Shown: one piece after another, positions 37,901 through 49,311 of the stretch
Position numbering within the stretch: position 1 is the first letter of the stretch
Layout of the letters: each line of letters begins with the position of its first letter
Assembly (NCBI GenBank): GCA_964017145.1
Contig: OZ024844.1
Coordinates: forward strand, 3,720,001 to 3,784,000
Reading direction: 5' to 3'
Length of the DNA: 64,000 nt
Origin: Agrocybe praecox
Lineage: Eukaryota; Basidiomycota; Agaricomycetes; Agaricales; Agrocybaceae
Translations under genes and position numbers: made by a program
The notes under the pieces: model-generated
Told to the model about the DNA's origin: nothing
The model's database searches: none
Seen by the model: the letters and a program-made list of their open reading frames with translations, nothing else

Positions 37901-38323
37901 TCTACTGTTTTTCAGTCTTGCTGGCCCTCCTCTTACGCGAGAAACTTCCGTGTCTCAACTACTGCGCGTGGGTGTAAACGTAGCTATTGGTGTGGTTGAA
38001 GAATCTGCTGCACGCAATATACGCTTCGATATGGCATGGGTAAGAATATCACACCTCACTCATCACATCCCGCGACTATAACTGAAACGCCGCGCGTGTT
38101 TTTTTTTTTTTTTTTACAGATTATCCGTGAATCTAATGGAACCATAAGCGAAGATATGGCCTTCGACATGGTCACTAAGAATTTCGGCAGAGCATTGGGT
38201 CTGAATATTCCGGAACACTCTTCCCCTGACTTGATGTTGTACAGTGGGGGTGATGTCTTTGATTTCGAAAGTAAGGTGGTTGGCGTCCTGGCTTACTCGA
38301 GAGGGGTGGTCGAAATCTTTTAG
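34971..38323 (+). pseudogene. Amidohydrolase, tandem copy 1, inactivated
   Basis: This copy is collinear with the intact gene at 38659-42386. It keeps the signal-anchor (MRLLPAFVLLACFIQVVYDY), the metal-site VDLHSHIG, IHCYE, SDHPVMNGRYLLFEAQQ, and most of the long C-terminal part ending SRGVVEIF. Compared with its neighbour it carries several lesions: a CAG-to-TAG stop at 35185-35187; a CAA-to-TAA stop at 35807-35809; a one-base deletion near 36075; loss of roughly 100 bp near 36125 across a short microhomology; an in-frame loss of about 320 bp near 36870, removing the region that links the catalytic domain to the C-terminal half; and HHAGETY changed to HRAGETY. The many independent lesions argue for a true pseudogene rather than a sequencing error. 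Confidence 0.85.
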
Positions 38324-38658
38324 ACGGTTGGGAGTCTTGGAATTTGAATCTGGTATTTTCTAGTAATACATAATTATAAACCTAATGTCCATCGCTGTAC
38401 TAATTACCAACTTATTACGATAATAACGTTGAATCACCACACTGCCCGGGTTCTGCTAGTCTCCCGCAGTCAAAGTATATATTACGTTATACAGTCTCCT
38501 GATTTGTGATGGAGACTTATTAGACTAAGACTGGGTTCTGCCGTGTTTCCTCACGCAAGTGAAGATGCGCAATTTCTCATGGGCATTGTCAAATTGATTG
38601 TCATATAACTTCAGGGGATGTGGGCATAAAACAATCCTTATCCGTCTCTCAGCCGCAA
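38324..38658. other. Spacer between the amidohydrolase copies
   Basis: About 335 bases with no independent gene. It must hold the promoter of the downstream amidohydrolase. Similarity to copy 1 begins only about 40 bases before the chosen start, at the putative splice acceptor ACTTCAG near 38613, so an upstream 5' exon cannot be excluded. Confidence 0.4.
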
Positions 38659-41600
38659 ATGCAGCAAAAGACGAACGCTTTTTCGAGGGCAATATGTCGC
38701 CTGCCTGCTTTCATCTTACTGGCCTGCGTCGTTCAAGTTGTCTATATTTACACGGTTTCCGACGAAGTTATCAGTGGCTCTCAAGGTACTTTGACGCACC
38801 GTGCCTCACTGGTGAAAAAATGCCAGAGCATACGAACACCAGCAGGTCCTCCATCGTCCTTTCAACCTTCTTCGCGTGTCAAATCTCCACACGGAAACGA
38901 ACGATGGGAACCGGGAACGCCGCCAGTTCTTTTGACGAATGCGAAGGTCTGGACGGGCGCGAGAAATGGGACGGAAACAATATTCGGAGACGTACTTCTT
39001 GATCGAGGGCTTGTCGTGGCCATAGGAGATATACCGACTTCATTACTTGCACAATACGACGGAACTGGAAACTTGCAGGTTGTGGATGTGAAAGGAAAAT
39101 GGGTTACTCCTGGGCTGGTGGATTTACATTCACATATCGGGGTGTCAAGCGCTCCTTGGTTAACAGGTGCGTAGTTCCAGCATTGTTTGATTTTTTTTGT
39201 TGTTGTTAAAGCACATACTATATATGCGCTCTTTTACAGGTTCGGCGGATGGCAACTCACACAAGGCTCCCATACTACCTTGGCTACGCAGCATCGATGG
39301 TATGAACACTCACGACGAATCGTATCAGCTTGCCATGGCAGGTGGTGTTACTTCGGCTCAGATTCTGCCAGGAAGTGCCAATAATATTGGTTAGTTCAAA
39401 TCTTTGATTTCATGCACATTTGATTTAAATGTAATTCCTTCAAAGGTGGACAAGCTTTCGTGATAAAACTGCGCCCCACTTTGGAACGGTCCTCCACGTC
39501 GAAGGTCATAGAACCTCCCTGGACGTTGACTCACAATGATACCGATGTGGAACAAGGTGGTTACATTCGCTGGAGACACATGAAGTATGTGTTTCTTCAT
39601 TACGCCAGTGATGCATTTTCTTACTTTTGCTTCCATCAGACATGCCTGTGGTGGGTACTTTGCTCTTTCCATATCATTTTGAAGCCACCGTCTGACCCGG
39701 AGCTTTCGTAGGCGAGAACCCTGATCGAAGGTATACTCAAACGCGCATGGATGGTCAATGGAACTTCCGCAAAGCTTATGACGAGGCACGAAAAATCCGT
39801 GACAAGCAAGATGCATTCTGCGAGAAAGTCGACGGAGGAAACTGGGCCGCTCTTGGGAATGGTGACGAGGAATTCCCAGAAGATTTGCAGTGGGAGTCAC
39901 TGGTGGACGTTTTGCGAGGACGAGTCAAGGTATGCGTTATTGATTGGTTAGATATCAATGTGCTAATTTCCTATCGTCCATCCTAGCTTGCCATCCACTG
40001 TTACGAGGTGAGGTGAATTGATGTGAAAGTAGAGCTGGAATTTACGGACTCATCTAGGCTGTCGACTTGGATGGGATTGTACGCCTTTCAAACGAATTCC
40101 AATTTCCTGTTGCCTCGTTCCACCATGCCGGCGAAACATACTTGGTGCCCGACTTGCTGAAGAAGACTTGGGTATGTAGATACTTTATATTATGACCTTC
40201 CTTTGTGTAACGCTTACTGTTTTATTTTATGATCGTTAGGGCGGAGCACCTTCGATTGCACTTTTTGCTAGCAATTTCCGGTATGGAAAGACTCAATAAA
40301 ATTTCAATGTGTCCATGAATTTACACTTTCTATACACAGAAAGAAACGGGAAGCTTATCGCGGCTCTGAGTTTGCTCCACGCGTACTCGCAGAACACGGC
40401 ATTCCCGTAGTTATGAAGGTGATTTGGAATGCCTTTTTCGTAAAATATGATGGATTGACATCTATCGTCCTTGTTCAGTCGGACCACCCGGTCATGAATA
40501 GTCGGTATCTCCTTTTTGAGGCTCAACAAGCATTTCACTACGGCCTCGATCCTGCGCTAGCTTTAGCATCTGTTACATCAGTCCCTGCTAGGGCTGCAGG
40601 ACTTGGCCACCGTATCGGAACACTCGCGGAAGGATATGACGCTGGTACGTTAAATATGATAGTCTGACCAATACTGACACCCTGTCTACAATCAGATCTC
40701 GTCGTCTGGGACTCGCATCCTCTTAGTATCGGCGCGACACCCGAACAAGTCTACGTAGATGGCCTACCTCAGTTTTCCAAACCGATTGTCCTCAGGAAAC
40801 CTTCTGCACTTCAAAGTCTTCCTAGAGTACCGAACTGGGATAAAGAAAAAAATGAAACTGTAAAATGGGAAGGTTTACCTCCTTTACACCCGAGCGTAAA
40901 ACAATCAGGGGCCGTTAAGCTTGTCAACGTGATGAGTCTGCGAGGCGGCTTGGGAGGTGGGCTTTCCTCACTGGCTAATCATTGGTCTTACTAACGTCGT
41001 TTCTTTAGAAATCAAATCGGAAGAACCATTTTGGGCTATTTCGTTAAACGGGTCTCTTGCGTGCATCGAATGGCTAGGATATTGTCCCATTGATGATGAT
41101 GACGTCGAATTGGTCGTTGATCTAAATGGTGGTTCCATTGCTCTGCCTATGATCACCTACGGATCCCTACTCGGCTTGGTCGAAATTCGCCTTGAGCCAT
41201 CGACAAATGACGGTCCGGTCCTCGACTCTCTTACCGATGGCGATTTGCCCAGTATGCTATACGGGAAAGACGGAGGAATCATACGCGCTGTAGATGGTCT
41301 TATGTTCGAAGGTGTAAATGCCAGGTTCGTCTTTCGTTGCGATTGTCGAATCCTGTACTTCTTATTTACATTTTATCCAGGACAGCGTACAGATCTGGCG
41401 TCGGTTTCGCTGTGACTGCTCCTCAGGGAATCGGATTCCTGCAAGGTCTCTCGACCACTTTCAACCTAGGTGCTTCTCACGCACTGGAAGGAGGAGCCAT
41501 TGGGCAGAACGAAACTGCGCTCCACGTTGCCATCAGTTATGACCTGTCAGTGAGCGTGTCGACTCAAATCGCTGCACTACGAGCAGCTCTGTTTGGCGAA

Positions 41601-42386
41601 TCGGATTCCCAAGCTCAATATACCTCATTGGGGGCTGCCAGTGCATGGCAAAAAGTACGCAATGTGAGGAATATCTGTCGCTCTTACTGAAAGTCACCTA
41701 CTAATATGACCCAGGGCCAAATGACCCTCGTTATATCTGTTCTGAACGCAGATATTATGGCGACACTAATACATCTCAAATCCGAATATGAGATAAACAA
41801 CACCCCGCTCAAGATGACTTTTTCGGGTGCAACGGAAGCCCATATTTTAGCTAAAGAAATCGCCGCTGCTGGTATTAGTGTGATTCTCACCTCGCCTCGG
41901 CCGTATCCTGGTTCTTGGGAAGAAAGGAGAATGCAAGTCCTGAGTTTATTTTCAATTTCATATAGTCATCTAATCTTTCTATGTTATCTAGTCTTGCGGG
42001 CCCTCCGCTTACGCGGGAAACTTCCGTTTCGCAACTCCTGCGTGCTGGTGTAAATGTCGCCATTGGTGTGGTAGACGAAGGGGCTGCACGTAACACGCGT
42101 TTTGATATGGCATGGGTGAGTTTATTATCACCTTACTTACCACATTCCGTGACTCTAATTATGAAATAACGCGTCTTTGAAGATTATGCGCGATTCCAAT
42201 GGAACCATAAGTGAAGACCAAGCCTTCGACATGGTCACGAAGAACTTTGGCAGAGCATTGGGCCTCAACATTGAGGGTCAATCTTTCCCCGACTTGATGT
42301 TATACAGTGGGGGCGGAGTTTTCGATTTTGAAAGTAAGGTCGTTGGTGTACTGGCTTGTTCGAGAGGGGTAGTCGAGATTTTTTAG
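38659..42386 (+). CDS. Amidohydrolase-superfamily protein with long C-terminal extension, tandem copy 2 (intact)
   Basis: Start MQQKTNAFSRAICRLPAF at 38659, chosen because an in-frame Met is conserved at the same place in copy 1; it leads into a signal-anchor (FILLACVVQVVYIYT), so a membrane-bound or secreted enzyme is predicted. Metal-dependent hydrolase landmarks appear in order: TNAKVWTGARNG, KGKWVTPGLVDLHSHIG (HxH ligands), MAGGVTSAQILPGSANNIGG, LAIHCYE, VASFHHAGETYLVPDLL, and SDHPVMNSRYLLFEAQQAF with the probable catalytic Asp, followed by GTLAEGYDADLVVWDSHPL, which is typical of imidazolonepropionase-like amidohydrolases. About 400 further residues follow (GGSIALPMITYGSLLGLVEI, FNLGASHALEGGAIGQNETA, AGPPLTRETSVSQLLRAGVN) and end SRGVVEIF. 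The extension resembles a second, partial amidohydrolase-like segment. More than ten short introns. Substrate unknown. Confidence 0.83.
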
Positions 42387-42737
42387 AGGAATGGGAGATT
42401 TTTTATGCAAGGAATGCGTTCATGATTTAAGAAATATCGTTCTGGGATTATTTTTACAGGCAACATTAAATGACTTGTGAAATGCATGATCTTGGTTTGT
42501 TCTACCCGGCCGGTGTCTTTCGAGTGTCTTTCGAGTGTCTTCCTATTTGTAACGTTCATCGTGCTATTCTTAAAGGTTGACTCATAGGCTGACGAGTATA
42601 TTCCTACCAGGCGATTGTGCCATTTGACCGTACAGGAACAGGTCACTCTAATTGCGTGGGCTCCCCACGCTGCTTGTGTAATTTTAGGTTTACATGAATA
42701 TAGAACAGGAACTTCCGCGGGTTACTAATCGTGGTCA
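42387..42737. other. Intergenic: amidohydrolase to DUF2235-WD40 gene
   Basis: No gene seen. A small tandem repeat (unit GTGTCTTTCGA, nearly three times) lies at about 42513-42542. Confidence 0.5.
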
Positions 42738-45700
42738 ATGTGCACGACACGAAGCAAGCATCTTCCTTCTTCTCTTGTCACCTCCCTTGGTGTTGCCTTT
42801 ATGGCCACCAATCCAGCCATGTCTGACAAAGTCAGAATCGATCCTTCTGGGAATTCCTTTCCGTGTTGTCACGGTGCGAGTACTACCGACCGGAATCTTA
42901 TCGTGTGCATCGACGGAACTTCAAATGAATTTGGTGACAAGGTCTGTGTCGAGACATTTCCATTGAAGCGGCTCACTTAATCTAACTACTTCCCTACCAG
43001 AACACGAACGTCATCGAACTATATAATCTTCTACTCAAAGATCCCAAGGATAGGCAGCTAACATGGTATAATAGTGGAATCGGTACCTTCGCCCCCCCGT
43101 CTCAGACTGGTAAAATAGCAAAATTTCTCAACAATATTCGAAATATACCTGATCTGCTGTTCGCTACGTGAGTATTTCTTACAATGGTTTCCATCATCAT
43201 TCAACTGACAATTAAAGCATCAAGTAACTTTCAGAGGACGGTCCTCGGTGCCTATCGATGGTTATCGGATAATTATCAACCTGGGGATCGGATTTTTCTG
43301 TTCGGTATCTTAAAATTACGCACACAGCCTCGTACGATTGCTAATGTTCATAAATGAACCAGGATTCTCTCGTGGGGCGTTTCAAGTCCGTGTTCTGGCG
43401 GCCATGATAGACAAGGTACGGTTTCATTTGATAAAATGAGAAATCCTATCTTGATGTTTATATGTAGGTTGGCCTTATCTATAGAGGAAATGAGATGCAG
43501 ATACCTTTGTAAGCTTTTATTTATGAGCTTTTGTATGGACGTGCCAGGATCATATCAAATATCCAGCGCATATAACCTCTACATAGATCCAACCACCCAT
43601 AAAGAAGATAAATCCATCACAGCTGTAGGCGAGGTATCACCTTTAACAGAGGAATCTAGTAGTAGTTCTAGTGAGGACGGAAATGTCAAACAGGAAGAAG
43701 CGGTTAATCGAACGACACCCAGAACAACGTCGAAAGCTGAACGCTTCAAGAAAGCATTTTCTCAAAAGGATGTTCATGTCCATTTTGTGGGCGCATGGTA
43801 AGTTTCGCCAAATTTCTTATTCCAAGTATGGAAAGGATGTTCACGGCATGTCAGGGATACTGTCATGTCAGTTGGGCTAATCCGTGATTCCAAAATGTTT
43901 CCCGGAACCCTTGATGGTATGAAACACGTATGCTTTTTCCGACACGCTCTCGCACTGGATGAGCGTCGAGTCAAGTTCTTACCTGAATATGCGTATGGCG
44001 GAACCTCAATACCCGTGATATCCAGTACGGCCCATTATTTAGCATCTATAGGCGGCTTGTTCGTGTTAGGTCTACTCGACAACCCTCAAGTATCAAGACA
44101 CCCGTCTTCTTCAGGTAATATCTTCTATGGATTTCAATATTGTTTTTTCTGAAAGCGACTACAGATAATCACAACACACAACATCGAGAAGAAACTGTGA
44201 TACTCCAGCCTGTAACAATAGACGTCGAGGGTACTGTACCCCCAAAACCACGACACGAGAAACTTAATACGGGATCAATAGATGATCTTCCAAAGAAAAA
44301 ACGAGCCAAGATGACCAAAGAGGCTGGCGAAATTCCTCATACAAAAGAGGTTTGGTTTCCTGGGACTCATTCAGATGTGTGAGTTATGTTTTCAGCCATC
44401 TTGCCCGAAAATCAAGTGAATAAAAATAGAGGAGGCGGAAACCGAACAAACGACAATTTGGATAGAAGTAGGCCACCACTACGGTGGATGGTAAATGAAG
44501 CAGGGAAGCTCGGTCTGCGTACGGCCATGTTTGAAAGAGAGCTTTCTTCAAAGGAACAAGTCGAAATAATGGAATCTTTATCAGGCCTTTGGTGGATCCT
44601 TGAATGGCTTCCGATTAAGAGACTCACCTTCACCCAAAAAATTGGAGGTAAAGTGGTTACTCGGAGGTAAAGTCCTTCCTTTTTTCCCGGTTTCAATTTT
44701 GCTGAAGTATCGGACTAGACCCCATCGAGGAACACCACGCAAGATACACGTCGGGCAAAAAATTCATAGCTCGTTGCTTCTAGGTAGTGCCGAGTCATCT
44801 TCCCGACCTAGATATGTTCCGAAAGCACTTCCATTCCCTCACGCTGGCGAATCTGAGTCAACGGCGGGTGAATTTTGGGTTCGTCTGGGCGAGCATCCAG
44901 AGTGGCTGGAGCTAGATCTCTATGACTATCTTCCGCAAGTTATAAAGTTTCTGGTCTATGAGGACAAACGTGGCATGTCGAAGCAATTGAAGGAGACGGC
45001 GACATGGAGTATGTGTTTCATTTTCTGTCATGTTTCCTCGAGATATCAACCTGTGGAAAAAAATAGATCAGGGACGACAGGCGGTCTATGATGAAGGGAT
45101 CTATTTTCTTCAGACGGAACAGGGACTACGGACGAAACACCAATACACCACGATCTTTGCAATTCAACTCGCTCTAGAACATGGATCTGATATTCAACTT
45201 CGATCATCAGATGACATACGTTCTTTATGCCAGGAATTACTGACTGACCAAGATGAGAGATACAAGAAGACCGCGCTAGGGTTTCTTCTGTCATTTTCAA
45301 TTCTTCGTACGTCGGACTTTTGCTGAAAGTATTTCGCCTTTTAATCTTCCTTCCTAGCTGAGCCGCGCGTCATACAAGGACATACCGGCTCGGTACTCTC
45401 CATCGCTTTTTTGAAAGATGGCAAAGAGATCGTCACTTGCTCTTCTGACTCTAGGATTCGATTCTGGGATGCGCAAAGTGTGGATCTTCTCCGATCACCT
45501 ATTCACGTTCCTTCCGTCCTTTGTATTGCCCTCTCGCCGAATGGGACATTTATCGCGTCCGGCTTGAAGAATGGCCGCATCAAGATACACGACGTCTATA
45601 CCGGCCAGCTGATTATAGAGCTCCCATTAGGTCATCAGGCTAGTGTAAACTTTCTCGCCTTTTCTCCTGACGGGAAGAAGCTAGTCTCGTGCTCTGACGA

Positions 45701-46274
45701 TAGATGCGTGCGCGTTTGGAACTCGGCGACTGGTGAACCAATTACGAAGTTCTCAGAGCACGATAATTGTGTTCTTTCTGTCTCTGTTTCGCCGAACGGG
45801 AAGCGAATTGTCTCTGGATCATTGGACGGTACTGTGCGCGTGTGGGACATCAAGTCTGGAAGGAAGTGCGGAGAGCTACGAAGTAACGTCAAGCACAGTG
45901 ATTCGATGTGGTCGGTGACTTTCTCGCATGACGGAAAGCGTATAGCATCAGCCTCTCATAACAAAACGATTAAAATCTGGGACGTTGAAACGGGAAAGGC
46001 CGTTGTTGACTCACTGCGAGGACACACGGGGCCGATCAAGTCCATTGCCTTTTCGCCTGATAGTAGGCTGTTGGTTTCCGGATCGCGGGACCACACAGTT
46101 CGAATCTGGGACACAAGAACAGGAAATCAAATCGGTGTATCGTTAAGAGGACATATAGGTTCTGTTAGCAGTGTTTCCTTCTCTCCAGATGGAAGACAGG
46201 TGGTGTCTGCATCGGACGACAAGACTGCTCGGGTTTGGGATGTCGAGGATTTTTTGGCCTTATCTAAGCTCTGA
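42738..46274 (+). CDS. DUF2235 lipase-like hydrolase fused to a seven-blade WD40 propeller
   Basis: The N-terminal half is a DUF2235 alpha/beta-hydrolase, the domain shared with Tle1-type bacterial phospholipase effectors. It shows NLIVCIDGTSNEFGDKNTNV, LTWYNSGIGTFAPP, RTVLGAYRWLSDNYQPGDRI, the nucleophile elbow FLFGFSRGAFQVR (near 43370), QIPFAYNLY, VHFVGAWDTV, FFRHALALDERRVKF, and EVWFPGTHSDVGGGN with the probable catalytic His/Asp. A Ser/acidic insert (near 43660) interrupts it. A middle region (SGLWWILEWLPIKRL, TRRPHRGTPRKIHVG, YDYLPQVIKFLVYEDKRG) is typical of agaric DUF2235 proteins. A linker then runs through the frame into seven WD40 repeats at 45361-46274 (for example GHTGPIKSIAFSPDSRLLVS then RDHTVRIWD). 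Estimated length is about 950 residues. The first in-frame Met is at 42738; MATNPAMSDK at 42801 is an alternative start. No NACHT or other NTPase domain is present. Confidence 0.82.
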
Positions 46275-47601
46275 TATTGTGCATAGATGGACCTGTTTCC
46301 GATACAGAGGTATGTTGGATCATTTTTCTTACAACCTTGAACGTTATTGATGTCGAGGTGCGTAGAACAAAGAAACGCGTCGCAACGCGTCCTTAATTAA
46401 GCGCGTACATGCAAACACCATTAGTCATAAATTTCAGTCGTCGGGAATCCGGAGATGCGTCTAGACGCCGTAAACACTCTAAGTTAGTGCTATCCGACCA
46501 GATAGGCTCGGGAAATATGTTCAGAAAAAATTGAAGTTAGAAAAATTAGATTAGGATGCACATAGAAGGTATAGTGTTTAAAGCTTGGCTCAATGCTCAA
46601 AAATAAAATCTCCCATTTATGGACCCTGACCAATACAATGGTTTAAACCTTCTCAAACCCATACACATCTGATAATGTTCCGACGTCAGAGTGCTAGTCC
46701 CCTCTTGATTCACCAGGAGTACTAGTACGACAGATGCGATGTTTAAACTTGTAATGGTGGAGTATCAAGAATGGGTACAGGTAAGCAATATAAACCGAAC
46801 ATACTAGCGAACGATGACTATCATGGTTTAAATTTCAAATTCGAGTTTCGAATGTTTAAGTGGATGAGAGGTGCCGATGAAGATAATTTCAAACATACGT
46901 ATGAGCATTTTGCGCCTTTCATGCGATTTTCCACCAGGTAGTACCGGGTATGACACTGGTCACCATACATAATACCTTTGGGTACTACCCGCACAACACT
47001 GTTCTGATCACATAGAAAATTGGTGATTGATTATGGTGTCTCCATATTCTCCGGATCTTAGTGCAAATGCAATACAATGACTTGTACTGAGTAAGTCTAA
47101 TTGGCTCCCGAACTCGTAAGTCTATCCATATCAGGTTGATAATATAAACCCTAAGTTGTCCGCATCAGCCTGGTAGTATGTGATTTGCATCAAACCTTCC
47201 TATTGCCACGTTGGCGCCCCCTCATATGACATGGGCGCTTCTACAATTATCGTCCGACTGTGGTTTTGCGTTTTCCATTAACGCAAGAGGTGTTCGTGTT
47301 ATGCAGCGGCTCGGAAAAATATCAATAGGTGGTCATGTATAAGCGTGACCTCTGCTGTGAAGGGATACAATTACATGTCGTAAGTATTAAGTAAGGGGAC
47401 TAGTGCTCATGAAAGAGTAAACTCGTTGACGCGATGATCATTGTCAGATATGGCACTTGAAACAGACCAACGGCAACTCGAAGCAAAACTTGATTTTCCC
47501 CAAGATCTATATTCATCGGCATCCAAAAATATCCAGTGCTTTTTACATATTTAAGAAAGTCGGCTTTGTGCAAGATTTTCAAGACAAAGCATTCTCCCCC
47601 T
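46275..47601. other. No gene recognised upstream of GH25 copy 1
   Basis: AT-rich spacer. Several GTTTAAA-type words recur between 46575 and 46840. A short inverted repeat, GGTAGTACC with GGTACTACC, at about 46938-46988 could form a hairpin or a dyad binding site. The last few hundred bases should contain the promoter of the lysozyme-like gene. Confidence 0.45.
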
Positions 47602-48516
47602 ATGTTTCGTTCACTCGCTTTTCTACCAGCTCTTGTGGCCTCCGCATACGCCCTCGTCTCTGCGGTAGACTCTTCTGGCCTAGTCTCTGTCGCAACCTAT
47701 CAGAAGGCGCGCGGCGAGGGCTTCACCAAAGCCATTATTCGTGGCTACCAAGAAGCTTGCGGTAGTGGAGGCCAGGTTGACCCCAACTTCGTTGCTTCGT
47801 ACAACAATGCCAGGGCGGCAGGTTATACCGACATCGACACGTACTTGTTCCCGTGCAATGGGTCCGGAAATAACTGCAAATCATATGCTACCCAGATCTC
47901 TGAGCTAGGTGCTACGTTCAGGGCTCAAAATATGAAGATCGGAACTATCTGGGTTGATTTGGAGAAGGATGCGGCTGTGTGCAACAACGTAAGGTTCTAC
48001 TTCTATTCGGGAACACCACCGAGTAACAAAGAGGCCATTCTGTTCTTTAGTGGAACTACGGTGTTTCGGGAAATCAAGCGCAAGCCCGGTCACTGATCTC
48101 AGCGATGAAGGCTAGCGGGTTTAACTTTGGCATTTACAGCTCTCCAGGAGTAAGTTGACATTAATTCTAAACCTTTTAGAGCGCACATTCATCATGCCTC
48201 AAAAGGAATGGGGTACTCTTTTTGGCTCGAGATCGTTTGTCCTTGATAACTCGGTCCCTCTCTGGTTTGCCACCTTCAACAACATACAGGTGAGTGATGA
48301 AAACAAACTCGTGGCCTTTTTTTTGTAACATTATTAACTTCACCATCATAGACGCTCACTCTTGGTACACCCTTTGGAGGGTAAGTCATCTAACCGTTGG
48401 TCTATTATAATGTTCTCAAGGGAAAATCTTTATACAGGTGGACTTCCGCAGTTGGCCACCAGTACACCGACGTATCCGCTTCTGGACAATTTGACCTCAG
48501 TGTATTTGCTCATTGA
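47602..48516 (+). CDS. Secreted GH25 lysozyme-like protein, tandem copy 1
   Basis: Predicted secreted muramidase, which cleaves the beta-1,4 bond in bacterial peptidoglycan. MFRSLAFLPALVASAYAL is a clean signal peptide; start at 47602. The barrel begins with AVDSSGLVSVATYQK, where Asp23 fits the first GH25 acidic residue, and contains IGTIWVDLEKDAA with Asp119 and Glu121 in the D-x-E arrangement of GH25 catalytic residues. After introns (the first at 47989-48050) come WNYGVSGNQAQARSLI, FNFGIYSSPGEWGTLFG, PLWFATFNN and WTSAVGHQYTDVSASGQFD, where the terminal QY segment is typical. Ends SVFAH (stop 48514-48516), 225 residues, normal for single-domain fungal GH25. Four introns. An upstream in-frame Met exists at 47536, but the signal peptide favours 47602. 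Confidence 0.88.
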
Positions 48517-48791
48517 CAAGTTTATTCTGTAACTTAAAAAACGAAAGTACATTTTAACGAATCAGTTTCCCGTAGACTTTCGTGCAGAAAATAAATACAA
48601 ATGCAAGAAACAAGCTAGAAAACACGTCTGTACGCTATGGGGTACCTTTCTCTTGCGGAATCCACCTCCCCAGCTGCGAACTTAGACTTTAGTACTTTAG
48701 TACGTACAGAATCATCAAAAGGTAGTACGGAACTTCAATCCCACCCTTTGAGTAATTTCGGCATCTAAGCGGCAAAGGTTTTGTTTCTACT

Positions 48792-48980
48792 GGATTAGTC
48801 CAGGATGTAGCTGGATGACGTAGATGGGCTCCGAAGCGCGTCGAGCAGCCTCGCACGATGGCGGTAGTGATCAAAGGATGATTGATTCGGCTATCGACGC
48901 GTCGCGCTGTCACGAATTCTACATGGTCTAATCTAATCCGACTGGTGCAGATTGCGCTACCACTGTATGCCGCGCTCGGC
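48792..48980. mobile_element. Short non-autonomous element (SINE-like), copy 2
   Basis: Diverged copy of the element at 7072-7252, in the same orientation. Shared words in order include GTCCAG, AGCTGGATG, CGTCGAGCAGCCTCGCA, TTCGGCTAT, GACGCGTCGCGCTGTC and TCTAATCTAATC. The ends are estimated by alignment to copy 1, and I could not find a clear target duplication here, which suggests an older insertion. Its minus strand contains GTGGTAGCGCAATCTG, similar to a tRNA A-box. Confidence 0.65.
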
Positions 48981-49058
48981 AAATGATGCGAATGCACGTC
49001 GCACACAGAAGTAACACAGAAGACTCCTAAACCTACTTACTGAAACAAGTAAAACGTA

Positions 49059-49311
49059 CTATACTATTTCGACCGATCGTTCATGTAACGTGTAACGGTG
49101 AGGTATAAACATGTTACAAAACAAGGTTTTTAAAGCCGCAAACACGGCAAAAATTTTGCTGCCGGCGGTGCTAAGCTATGTACGATTTCTGGACCTGAAA
49201 ATGAAAAAATTTTCAGGTTGTAACGGGTAAAAAAAGGTCATGAACGATGTGTCCCGTGAACAAATTAGGTAACATGTAACATACCATACACGATCGGTCG
49301 AAATAGTACAG
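49059..49311. mobile_element. MITE with long terminal inverted repeats and TA target duplication
   Basis: 253 bp. Both ends contain the perfect 19-bp inverted repeat TACTATTTCGACCGATCGT (the right end reads ACGATCGGTCGAAATAGTA), and near-perfect pairing continues outward to CTATAC / CTGTAC and inward (CATGTAACGTGTAACGG against GGTATGTTACATGTTACC). TA flanks each end (49057-49058 and 49312-49313), as expected for Tc1/mariner-type insertion. A perfect internal 10-bp-stem hairpin lies at 49193-49218 (ACCTGAAAAT / ATTTTCAGGT). No coding capacity, so it depends on a transposase elsewhere in the genome. Confidence 0.85.
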
